A stretch of 6,773 nucleotides of DNA from Acidobacteriota bacterium (GTDB lineage: Bacteria; Acidobacteriota; UBA890; WLXD01): assembly GCA_022571615.1 (NCBI GenBank), contig JACZXM010000163.1, positions 1 to 6,773 on the forward strand. The letters are read 5' to 3'. A program made the translations under genes and the position numbers. Positions 1 through 5,378 of the stretch are shown in pieces; the first letter of the stretch is position 1, and every line of letters starts with the position of its first letter. The notes under the pieces are model-generated. The model did not search any database, was not told where the DNA came from, and worked only from the letters and a program-made list of their open reading frames with translations.

Positions 1-89
1 CGATCGTCAAGAGCTCTGGAAAAGCCGACCACAGTGCCAGGCCGTGCGCCAGAGCCCTCCTGCTGCGCCCGCTACCGACCGCCACGGCC

Positions 90-126
90 TGCTATGCTTG
101 TCTTTACTCAACCTGACACGGAGAAT
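90..126 (+). promoter_or_regulatory. Possible promoter elements upstream of the lipoprotein gene
   Basis: Two overlapping candidates lie in the non-coding start of the window. TGCTATGCT (90-98) fits an extended -10 element (TGn followed by TATGCT), but no good -35 sits 17 bases upstream. TTGTCT (98-103) and GAGAAT (121-126) are 17 bases apart and each match four of six sigma70 consensus positions; they would start transcription about 20 bases before the chosen ATG at 154. Both are weak and rest on spacing and consensus alone. Nothing else was recognised in bases 1-153. Confidence 0.25.
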
Positions 127-153
127 TCGTTCCCTTCCCTGGGTGCCAGCACG

Positions 154-1299
154 ATGCACGCGATCAGGCTCGCTGACCCGACTTGGTGGCGCCGTGCTGT
201 GGGCGGGGGGGTCCTGTTGCTGGCCGTCGCTGCCGTCTCGGCGTGTGCTAGCAGCGGTCGCAAGACCGCATACTCTCCCCAGGAGCTCAAGCGCGAGCTT
301 GCCACCCAGGTGCCGCCGGACCGCCTGCAAGACCTCCTGGTGCCGCACCAGGTGGGCCCGGCCTTGGTTGAGCAGGCGCGACAGTATGTCGATGGGGCAT
401 CGAGCGATCATTCCAAGGCCAATCGCCTGGTGCGCGCGATCACCGACGCCAACCAATTCGGGATCGAATGGAAGAGCATCGCGACCACCACTGCGCGCGA
501 GACGGTGCTCAACGGTCGCGGAAACTGCCTGTCGCTGAGCGCTTTGTTCGTCGGATTGGCGCGCGGGCTCGGGCTCAGCGCCTACTACGTCGATGCCTCG
601 GATCGCATCAACTCGCTCGAACGGGCAAACGACCTGCTCGTGCGCACCGGCCATATCGTGGCCACAGTGCGAACCGAACGGGGCTGGGCGATGGTCGATT
701 TCACCGGTGAGATCTCCAACTACCGGATGTTCAACGTGATCGACGATCTCGAAGCCCTGGCGCACTTCTACAACAACCGCGGCTACGAGTGGTTGGCCAC
801 CGCCAAGGCACTGAAACAGGAGGTGCCGTGGGAGCAAGCGCGGCGCGATTTCTCGATGGCGACCTACGTGCAGCGTGATTTCGCCCGTGCCCATAACAAC
901 CTGGGCGTCGTGTACTCGCACGTGGGGCGCGAGCAGGAAGCGCGGCAGGCGTACCTGAGGGCGATCGAGGCCGACAATGCGTTTGCGGAGCCGCGGCAGA
1001 ATCTCGGCAACCTGAGCTTGCGGCAGGGCGAGATCGACGAGGCCCTGAGCTGGTACGGGGTTGCAATCAAGATGCAATCGAAGAACCCTTATCTGCGCTA
1101 TCACTACGGCTTGGCGCAGTATCAGGCGGGGGATATCGAGGGTGCGATCGAGTCGTTCCAGCGGGCGATCGCGCTCAAACATGATTACTTGGAGCCACGA
1201 AACCTGTTGGCGCAGGCCTACCGGCAACAGGGGCGTCTGGAGGAGGCGGAACGGGTCCGCCAGGACGCGGAGAGCAAGCGACGAGAAACGATCTCGTAG
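154..1299 (+). CDS. Lipoprotein with transglutaminase-like domain and C-terminal TPRs
   Basis: This 381-residue protein is predicted to be exported and lipid-anchored. Residues 13-31 hold a hydrophobic stretch ending in the lipobox VSAC, with Cys31 as the lipidation site. The start at 154 was chosen because it places this signal at the N-terminus; an in-frame ATG at 94 would add 20 residues that fit poorly, and no start has a clear ribosome site. Residues about 85-190 resemble the transglutaminase/cysteine-peptidase-like fold: a nucleophile-type Cys125 in GRGNCLSLSA at the head of a helix, then His167 (RTGHIV) and Asp182 (MVDFTG) in strand-like contexts, giving a plausible intact Cys-His-Asp triad. 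Residues about 244-377 form roughly four TPR units (HNNLGVVYSHVGR, RQNLGNLSLRQGE, RYHYGLAQYQAGD, NLLAQAYRQQGR). The family pairing suggests an envelope hydrolase or transferase whose TPRs dock a partner; the substrate cannot be read from the sequence. The VWA gene follows 97 bases downstream, probably in the same transcript. The fold and triad are by motif recognition only. Confidence 0.82.
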   Translation: MHAIRLADPTWWRRAVGGGVLLLAVAAVSACASSGRKTAYSPQELKRELATQVPPDRLQDLLVPHQVGPALVEQARQYVDGASSDHSKANRLVRAITDANQFGIEWKSIATTTARETVLNGRGNCLSLSALFVGLARGLGLSAYYVDASDRINSLERANDLLVRTGHIVATVRTERGWAMVDFTGEISNYRMFNVIDDLEALAHFYNNRGYEWLATAKALKQEVPWEQARRDFSMATYVQRDFARAHNNLGVVYSHVGREQEARQAYLRAIEADNAFAEPRQNLGNLSLRQGEIDEALSWYGVAIKMQSKNPYLRYHYGLAQYQAGDIEGAIESFQRAIALKHDYLEPRNLLAQAYRQQGRLEEAERVRQDAESKRRETIS

Positions 1300-1325
1300 C
1301 CGAGAACGCGAACGATTCGAACACA

Positions 1326-1358
1326 GCGCCGCTCCCGGCTCTTGCCGCAGGAGCGCGC
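1326..1358 (+). other. Compound hairpin between the lipoprotein and VWA genes
   Basis: CGCTCC (1330-1335) pairs with GGAGCG (1350-1355). Inside it CGGC (1336-1339) pairs with GCCG (1344-1347) across a TCTT tetraloop, leaving CA (1348-1349) bulged. Outside it GCG (1326-1328) pairs with CGC (1356-1358), with C1329 bulged. The total is 13 pairs. No T-run follows, so it is not a standard intrinsic terminator. It may protect the upstream message, mark a processing site or cause partial attenuation; GC-rich intergenic DNA can also fold this way by chance. Confidence 0.4.
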
Positions 1359-1396
1359 CAGCCGGAGGCGAGTTAGCGGGCCGTGGTGGAAGTGTG

Positions 1397-2716
1397 ATGG
1401 GTCGTTTGCCGAACTGGATCAAGGCAGGGTTGATCTGGATGAGCGGAGCAGCCATCGTGCTGCCTGCCACCGCGGCCCCAGGCGCTGCGTCGGTGGGCAT
1501 GGCGCAGCAGATCGGGACACTCCCGATCCGCCATCTGCTTGCCCCACGGCCTGCCGCGCGGGCACAGAGCGGCGAGTCGGCCTCCGCCCGGCGCTCCGGC
1601 GCAATCCCGCTCCAGGAGTTCTCGGTACGGATCACCGCTCCGAGCCACGACGAGATCGTGGGCGGCAAGATCGAGATCAGCGCCCGGGTGCAGGCGGACC
1701 GTCCCGAGCAGGTCCTGTTTGTTGAATTCGAGGTTGATGGCCGGGTGCTGTTCGCCGACGCCGACGTGCCCTACGAGCTCATCTGGCAGGGGCGCGATCC
1801 CGCCGCTCACCGCATCGTGGCGCGGGCGTACGCCGCCAGCGGCCAGGTCGTTGAGGACGTCGTTCGTACCCGGCCACCGCCGGGGCTCGCCGCTGGCCTC
1901 TCCTTCCGCTCACGCGTGGACTGGGTCGAGGTCTTCGTGCGAGTGGAGGACAAGCACCTGCGGGGGCGGGAGCTGAAGATGGCCGACTTTAGCGTGTTCG
2001 AGAACGGTTTGGAGCAACCGATCGTCGCGGTGGAGCGCAGCATGAACCTGCCGTTGGCGGTGGGTTTCATGGTCGATTGCAGCGGCAGCATGATCGAGAG
2101 CCTCAGCCTTGTCCTCGAGACCGCGGGGTCGTTCATCGAGGGGTTGATGCAGAGTAACCACGACAAGGCCTTCGTCATGTCGTTTGCCGACCTACCCTCC
2201 ATGCTGCAGGAGTTCACCAACGATATCGGACGGCTGTCGGACGCGCTCGACCTCATCAGCAGCGGAAGGTACACGCGGCTATACGACTCGCTGGTGAAGG
2301 CGGCGGCGGAGTTTCGAGGGCACGAGGGCCGGCGGGCGCTGGTGGTATTGACCGACGGTCACGATGTCGGCAGCGATTCCAGGCTCCGGGATGCAATCGA
2401 GGCTGCTCAGCGTGCCGATGTGGCGATCTACCCGGTGGCAGTGAATCTGAGCTTGCGCTTCGTTCACGAGCGCTGGGTGCTTGCCCAGTTGGCCGAGGGG
2501 ACGGGCGGGCGCGTGTCCCAGCTACAGCGGCGCGACGACCCGCGCCGAATCTTCGATGCGATTACTGCTGATCTGCGCGAGCAGTACCGCATTACCTACC
2601 AGCCCCATATTTCAGGGGGAACCGGCGAGTGGCGTGCGATCGAGGTGCAGCTATCGCTTCAAGGCTCTAGGCGCAAGAAGCGGCTGCGTGCCCGGCCCGG
2701 TTACTTTGCCGAATAG
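1397..2716 (+). CDS. Exported von Willebrand factor A (VWFA-related) domain protein
   Basis: This is a 439-residue predicted secreted or periplasmic protein. The N-terminus has a short basic start, a hydrophobic core (about residues 9-23) and a likely signal-peptidase site near ATAA (24-27). Residues about 74-160 look like an Ig-like beta domain (FSVRITAPSHDEIVGG, then strand-rich sequence ending in a VARAYAASGQ strand). Residues about 173-213 carry the segment that precedes VWA in this family (VFVRVEDKHLRG, then DFSVFENG). The VWA domain spans about 218-395 and has an apparently intact metal-ion-dependent adhesion site: Asp227, Ser229 and Ser231 in DCSGS, Thr293 in RYTRLYD and Asp320 in LTDGHD. 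The C-terminus has the family's closing motifs (QYRITYQP, WRAIEVQ, RARPGYFAE). This architecture matches the TIGR03436-type family, common in Acidobacteriota, whose roles are mostly unknown; divalent-metal-dependent protein binding is the general VWA role. The start was set at ATG 1397, with GGAAG at 1388-1392 as a weak ribosome site; an adjacent in-frame GTG at 1394 is possible. The reading frame stays open further upstream, but that part overlaps the lipoprotein gene and looks non-coding. Confidence 0.87.
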   Translation: MGRLPNWIKAGLIWMSGAAIVLPATAAPGAASVGMAQQIGTLPIRHLLAPRPAARAQSGESASARRSGAIPLQEFSVRITAPSHDEIVGGKIEISARVQADRPEQVLFVEFEVDGRVLFADADVPYELIWQGRDPAAHRIVARAYAASGQVVEDVVRTRPPPGLAAGLSFRSRVDWVEVFVRVEDKHLRGRELKMADFSVFENGLEQPIVAVERSMNLPLAVGFMVDCSGSMIESLSLVLETAGSFIEGLMQSNHDKAFVMSFADLPSMLQEFTNDIGRLSDALDLISSGRYTRLYDSLVKAAAEFRGHEGRRALVVLTDGHDVGSDSRLRDAIEAAQRADVAIYPVAVNLSLRFVHERWVLAQLAEGTGGRVSQLQRRDDPRRIFDAITADLREQYRITYQPHISGGTGEWRAIEVQLSLQGSRRKKRLRARPGYFAE

Positions 2717-2731
2717 CGGCCGGCGCTGGCG

Positions 2732-2773
2732 GTCGGGTCGGTCGACCCGCGACTTTGGAGGCAAGTCCTCAAA
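2732..2773 (+). terminator. Two small hairpins after the VWA gene, possible weak terminator
   Basis: CGGGTC (2734-2739) pairs perfectly with GACCCG (2744-2749) around a GGTC loop, and GT (2732-2733) can pair with AC (2752-2753) past a two-base bulge, followed by only three T. A second stem, GAGG (2758-2761) with CCTC (2767-2770) around CAAGT, is flanked by TTT and AAA that can extend it. It lies just before the promoter at 2774. The position, 15-57 bases after the VWA stop and just before the next promoter, fits a boundary between transcription units. The short T-run makes strong intrinsic termination doubtful. Confidence 0.35.
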
Positions 2774-2803
2774 TTGACCCCAAGCCGTTGCCAGTCCTAT
2801 AAT
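2774..2803 (+). promoter_or_regulatory. Strong sigma70-type promoter P1 for the Ton cluster
   Basis: TTGACC (2774-2779, five of six consensus bases) and TATAAT (2798-2803, perfect) are 18 bases apart. The expected start is near 2810, giving a 5' leader of about 210 bases before exbB. It is the best promoter match found in the window and stands out against GC-rich surroundings. No Fur-type or other known operator was recognised over it, so iron control, common for Ton genes, is not supported by what can be seen. Confidence 0.68.
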
Positions 2804-2841
2804 TACGGCTCCCTAGCAGGCATCTATGGGCCGACACCTTG

Positions 2842-2871
2842 TTGACAGCGTTTTTGGCGCCGTGCTAAAAG
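2842..2871 (+). promoter_or_regulatory. Second sigma70-type promoter P2 for the Ton cluster
   Basis: A perfect TTGACA (2842-2847) lies 18 bases before TAAAAG (2866-2871, four of six -10 positions). It would start transcription near 2878, about 70 bases after the P1 start, leaving a leader of about 140 bases. The perfect -35 with a weaker -10 suggests a second, possibly activator-dependent promoter in tandem with P1. Confidence 0.45.
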
Positions 2872-3005
2872 CTGCTCGCCTGGATTACCCATCACGCGGG
2901 CACGGCGGTCCGGGAGGCAATTGGACCAACGTGTGGCGTGTCTCGGGGCGAATTCCACAAGCAGTTCGAACGAGCTCCCTGCAACTGGTCGTCGGATGAT
3001 TTAAC

Positions 3006-3012
3006 GGGAGGA
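3006..3012 (+). promoter_or_regulatory. Ribosome binding site fixing the GTG start of exbB
   Basis: GGGAGGA lies seven bases before GTG 3020. It is a near-ideal Shine-Dalgarno sequence and supports the non-ATG start over the internal Met codons at residues 19 and 34. Confidence 0.8.
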
Positions 3013-3019
3013 ACCTGAC

Positions 3020-3661
3020 GTGAGTTTCCTTAACGGATCGGTCTTCCGCCTCTACAATGACGGCGGCCCCTTCATGCACCCGCTGCTGCTGTTCTCCCTG
3101 GTCTCCTTGGTGTTCATCATGGAGCGGTTCTACGCTCTGTGGAAGGCGAAGATCGACACCCAGGAGTTCATCGGGCGGGTCCGGACGGCGATGCTCAAGC
3201 GCCGCAACGTGAAGGAGGCGATCACGGTCTGCGAGGAGTATCAGGGACCGATCGCCAACATCATGAAATCCGGCCTGATCAAGTATGGCCGGCCTCAGGA
3301 TGAGATCGAGCGGACCATCGAGGCTGCCTCGGCGCACGAGCTGGCGCGTTTGGAGCGTGGCCTGGGTGTGCTGGCCACGATCGCCAACGTCGCCCCGCTG
3401 GTCGGCTTCCTCGGCACGGTGTCGGGCATGATCAACTCGTTTGACGCGCTGGCTCGCGCCGGCCTGTCGAACCCGGGTCTGGTTGCCAAGGGCATCTCGG
3501 AAGCGCTAATTACGACCGCCGCTGGTCTGGTGGTCGCGGTGCCGACGCTGATCATGTTCAACTACTTTACCGCCCAGATTGGCAGGTTCGTGCTGGAGAT
3601 GGAGACCGCCGCCAACGTGCTCCTGGAAACTTACGCCGAAATGGACGATCATCAAGGCTGA
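3020..3661 (+). CDS. exbB: ExbB/TolQ/MotA-family proton channel protein
   Basis: At 213 residues this is the ExbB-type subunit of a proton-motive-force-driven inner-membrane motor, expected to form a pentameric ring around ExbD and power TonB. Three membrane segments are visible: about 18-36 (MHPLLLFSLVSLVFIM), 117-139 and 160-184. The cytoplasmic loop between the first two is long (about 40-115), as in the family. The conserved TM2 motif APLVGFLGTVSGMI carries Thr133, and the TM3 segment ISEALITTAAGL carries Glu161 and Thr166; these align by eye with the E. coli ExbB channel residues Thr148, Glu176 and Thr181, so proton conduction looks intact. A short N-terminus of about 17 residues precedes TM1, giving a compact protein compared with the 244-residue E. 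coli ExbB. It is the first gene of the cluster, 35 bases ahead of exbD1. TolQ of the Tol-Pal system is an alternative family name, but the tonB gene downstream favours ExbB. Confidence 0.93.
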   Translation: MSFLNGSVFRLYNDGGPFMHPLLLFSLVSLVFIMERFYALWKAKIDTQEFIGRVRTAMLKRRNVKEAITVCEEYQGPIANIMKSGLIKYGRPQDEIERTIEAASAHELARLERGLGVLATIANVAPLVGFLGTVSGMINSFDALARAGLSNPGLVAKGISEALITTAAGLVVAVPTLIMFNYFTAQIGRFVLEMETAANVLLETYAEMDDHQG

Positions 3662-3696
3662 AGGCTTCCCCCAGACCAACCCAAGCAGGTCAAGTC

Positions 3697-4116
3697 ATGA
3701 GACTCCGTAGACAGGTGAGGCCCGTATCGTACATCCCGACCGCGTCGATGGCGGATATCGCCTTTCTGTTGCTCGTGTTCTTCCTGGTTACGACCACCAT
3801 CACCGTCGATCGAACGAACGTTGGCCTTCCCACCAGCATGGAACGCACCGAGGTCCCCAAGGACGCCGCGGTGATCGCCATCGAGGAAGGCGGCGTGATC
3901 CATTTCTCCGATGGCAAGGCGCAAAGCCACGTCTTGAACCTGAACGATGTCCTGCTGGCGGCGGCCTTCGTCATGGAGAAGAACTCGCTCAAGTGGTTTG
4001 TCATCAAGGCGGATGGCAACGCTCGCTACCAGTACATCGATCAGGTGATGGAGCAGCTGCGTCAGGCCAGAGTGCGCAACATCGCCATGCTCACCCAGCA
4101 GGAAGAAGTGGGCTAG
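3697..4116 (+). CDS. exbD: ExbD family biopolymer transport protein, first copy
   Basis: This 139-residue protein has a single membrane helix near its N-terminus. After a basic cytoplasmic tail (MRLRRQVRPV), residues 13-36 form the helix IPTASMADIAFLLLVFF and beyond. Asp20 corresponds to the essential proton-carrying Asp25 of E. coli ExbD. The rest (about 40-139) is the periplasmic domain, ending in the family-typical strand-helix-strand: FVIKADGNARYQYIDQVMEQ, then a helix and VRNIAMLTQ. AGCAGG (3684-3689) is a modest ribosome site for the ATG. It is followed only nine bases later by a second exbD whose membrane motif is identical over 13 residues, while the periplasmic parts differ strongly. 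The two may form a heterodimer in one motor or serve alternative complexes. Confidence 0.92.
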   Translation: MRLRRQVRPVSYIPTASMADIAFLLLVFFLVTTTITVDRTNVGLPTSMERTEVPKDAAVIAIEEGGVIHFSDGKAQSHVLNLNDVLLAAAFVMEKNSLKWFVIKADGNARYQYIDQVMEQLRQARVRNIAMLTQQEEVG

Positions 4117-4120
4117 GGGG
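4115..4120 (+). promoter_or_regulatory. Ribosome binding site overlapping the exbD1 stop codon
   Basis: AGGGGG begins inside the TAG stop (4114-4116) of the first exbD and lies five bases before the GTG start at 4126. The overlap favours translational coupling of the two exbD copies and supports the GTG start. Confidence 0.6.
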
Positions 4121-4125
4121 CGACC

Positions 4126-4557
4126 GTGAAAATCAAGAAGAAGAGTCAAGGCCCGGAGATCCCGACCGCATCGATGGCCGACATTGCCTTCCTGCTGATC
4201 GTGTTCTTCATGGTGACCTCGGTGTTCTCGGTGACGCGCGGGTTGGAGTTCCAGCTTCCCAAGCAGGAGACCACGCCCCAAACGACCCAGGAAGAGGCGA
4301 TCCACATTCACATCATCCCAGCTGGCAGCGACTGTATTTTCGAGGTCGACAAGCAGCAGATGGCGCTCAGCGATATCCAGCGCTACATCGAGCCCAAGCT
4401 GGCTCGCAATCCGAACAAGTTCGTGATCATCGATCCCGATCCGGATGCGCCCTACCGCTGCATGGTCGACGCCTTCGACGAGCTCAAGCTGGCGCGGGTG
4501 AAGAACATCTCCATCCCGACGCAGGCCGAAAAGGAAGCGTGGGGGGATATCCTGTAG
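4126..4557 (+). CDS. exbD: ExbD family biopolymer transport protein, second copy
   Basis: This 143-residue paralogue of the preceding protein starts with GTG. A lysine-rich cytoplasmic tail (MKIKKKSQG) precedes the helix at 12-34 (IPTASMADIAFLLIVFFMV), with the essential-type Asp19. The periplasmic domain (about 38-143) starts with LEFQLPKQETTPQ and ends with the strand FVIIDPDPDAPYRC, a helix and the closing strand VKNISIPTQ. It carries two cysteines, Cys69 and Cys108, the second in PYRCMVDAF, absent from the first copy; a disulphide in the periplasm is possible but unproven. The DNA coding for the shared membrane motif (4159-4194) differs from the first copy (3733-3768) at five of 36 bases, all silent, so the protein motif is under strong constraint. 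tonB follows 15 bases later. Confidence 0.92.
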   Translation: MKIKKKSQGPEIPTASMADIAFLLIVFFMVTSVFSVTRGLEFQLPKQETTPQTTQEEAIHIHIIPAGSDCIFEVDKQQMALSDIQRYIEPKLARNPNKFVIIDPDPDAPYRCMVDAFDELKLARVKNISIPTQAEKEAWGDIL

Positions 4558-4561
4558 GCGT

Positions 4562-4566
4562 GGAGG
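4562..4566 (+). promoter_or_regulatory. Ribosome binding site of tonB
   Basis: GGAGG lies six bases before ATG 4573, in the 15-base gap after exbD2. It is a strong site that fixes the tonB start. Confidence 0.75.
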
Positions 4567-4572
4567 TAGACG

Positions 4573-5289
4573 ATGGCTGAACAAGCCAACCAACCGACAC
4601 TGCGGCCCGAGGCCGATTCCCTCGGCTCCTTGGCGCTCGCCTCCGCGATCGGCAACGAGGACACCAAGCCGTACAAGGTAGCGTGGATCGGGGCGCTGGT
4701 GATCCACTTCGGCCTATTCTTGGTCGTGTTCCCGGAGTTCGGTGGGAGCGAGGCCGAGCAGGCGGATCGGCAGACGGTGGTGATCAAGCGCTACAAGCCA
4801 CCCGAGCCGCCCAAGCAACAACCCGAAAAGAAGGTCGTCAAGCGCAAGACCGCACGGGTGCCGATCCCCGATCCGACTCCCGACGACCCGGAGCCAATCG
4901 TCGATGCGGAGATCGAGTATATCGAGTCCGAGGAAGAACTAGCCGACACCGAGTTCCCGGGCAGCGGCCCCGTCGGCGGGCCACCGGTAATCCACACCGG
5001 CCCGCTGCGTGTCGGCGGCGACATCCAAGCGCCGCAAAAAATTCACCATGTTGCTCCGGTTTACCCGGAGCTGGCCCGGCGGGCTCGTCTGGCCGGCATA
5101 GTGATTCTCGAGGCGACGATCGACACCGAGGGCAACGTGGTCAACCTGCAGATCCTGCGCGGTCTCGGCCTCGGGTTGGACGATGCGGCGGTTAGCGCCG
5201 TGTCGCAGTGGAAGTACACGCCCACTTTCTATAACGGCCGGCCGGTGGACATTTTGCTGACGGTCACCGTGCAGTTCAAGATCCAATAG
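4573..5289 (+). CDS. tonB: Energy transducer TonB
   Basis: This 238-residue protein should carry motor force from ExbB/ExbD across the periplasm to outer-membrane receptors. A cytoplasmic tail of about 34 residues, longer than in classic TonB, precedes the single membrane helix (about 36-53, VAWIGALVIHFGLFLVVF). His45 within it is placed like the functionally important His20 of E. coli TonB. The linker begins proline/lysine-rich (KPPEPPKQQPEKKVVK, 75-90), then turns acidic and proline-rich (about 96-128: DPTPDDPEP, EYIESEEELADTE), then glycine/proline-rich (129-150). The C-terminal TonB domain (about 150-238) has the usual motifs: APVYPELARRARLAG, VILEATIDTEGNV, LDDAAVSAVSQWKYTP and GRPVDILLTVTVQF. 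Total length is close to E. coli TonB (239). It ends the tight exbB-exbD-exbD-tonB cluster; no convincing terminator follows, so transcripts could continue into the TPR gene 89 bases downstream. No outer-membrane receptor gene is in the window. Confidence 0.93.
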   Translation: MAEQANQPTLRPEADSLGSLALASAIGNEDTKPYKVAWIGALVIHFGLFLVVFPEFGGSEAEQADRQTVVIKRYKPPEPPKQQPEKKVVKRKTARVPIPDPTPDDPEPIVDAEIEYIESEEELADTEFPGSGPVGGPPVIHTGPLRVGGDIQAPQKIHHVAPVYPELARRARLAGIVILEATIDTEGNVVNLQILRGLGLGLDDAAVSAVSQWKYTPTFYNGRPVDILLTVTVQFKIQ

Positions 5290-5304
5290 CTGCGCTGGTG
5301 GTTG

Positions 5305-5337
5305 TCCTGGTTATGGGAGCGGGTTCCTGGTTACAAT
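5305..5337 (+). promoter_or_regulatory. Direct repeat and candidate promoter before the TPR gene
   Basis: The 9-base sequence TCCTGGTTA occurs at 5305-5313 and again at 5325-5333, 20 bases apart start to start, or about two helical turns. TACAAT (5332-5337, five of six -10 positions) overlaps the second copy, and TGGTTA (5308-5313) in the first copy sits at an 18-base -35 spacing, though it matches the consensus poorly. This could be an internal promoter covered by a dimeric regulator site. Only the repeat itself is certain. Confidence 0.35.
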
Positions 5338-5378
5338 ATCTGTAGGGATCGGCGGCCCGTAACGATGTGCAGGCGACA

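Larger units (their letters stand above)
2810..3019 (+). promoter_or_regulatory. Long 5' leader of the exbB transcript
   Basis: This gene-free stretch lies between the tandem promoters and exbB. An 8-bp perfect inverted repeat, CGCCGTGC (2858-2865) with GCACGGCG (2900-2907), encloses 34 bases and overlaps the start region of P2. A 5-bp stem GGTCC/GGACC (2907-2911/2923-2927) and the 8-base palindrome GTTCGAAC (2964-2971) are also present. None matches a riboswitch class I can recognise. They may be regulatory structure or ordinary GC-rich folding. Confidence 0.3.

Noticed and set aside
1061..1396. N-terminal extension of the VWA gene overlapping the lipoprotein gene
   Set aside because: The frame is open, but the encoded sequence is Arg/Ser-rich shadow-like sequence over the TPR-coding region. 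The signal peptide begins at 1397 next to a ribosome-site-like GGAAG.
7..1668. Minus-strand open frame of 553 codons opposite the lipoprotein gene
   Set aside because: It is opposite a gene with a lipobox, catalytic-type motifs and TPRs. Its own translation shows no domain and is rich in Arg, Pro and Ala, as expected for a shadow frame in GC-rich DNA.
2961..2990. TTCGAAC motif resembling a tRNA T-loop (another at 1315-1321)
   Set aside because: No matching acceptor, anticodon or D-arm could be laid out around either copy, so these are only short palindromic sequences.
3020..4557. Assignment as tolQ-tolR of the Tol-Pal system
   Set aside because: The families are related, but there are two exbD-type genes and an unmistakable tonB immediately downstream, with no tolA, tolB or pal in the window.
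3652..4707. Minus-strand open frame of 351 codons opposite both exbD genes
   Set aside because: The two exbD genes beneath it are certain. Its His/Asp/Arg-rich translation is the usual product of reading GC-rich codons in reverse, and it crosses gene boundaries.
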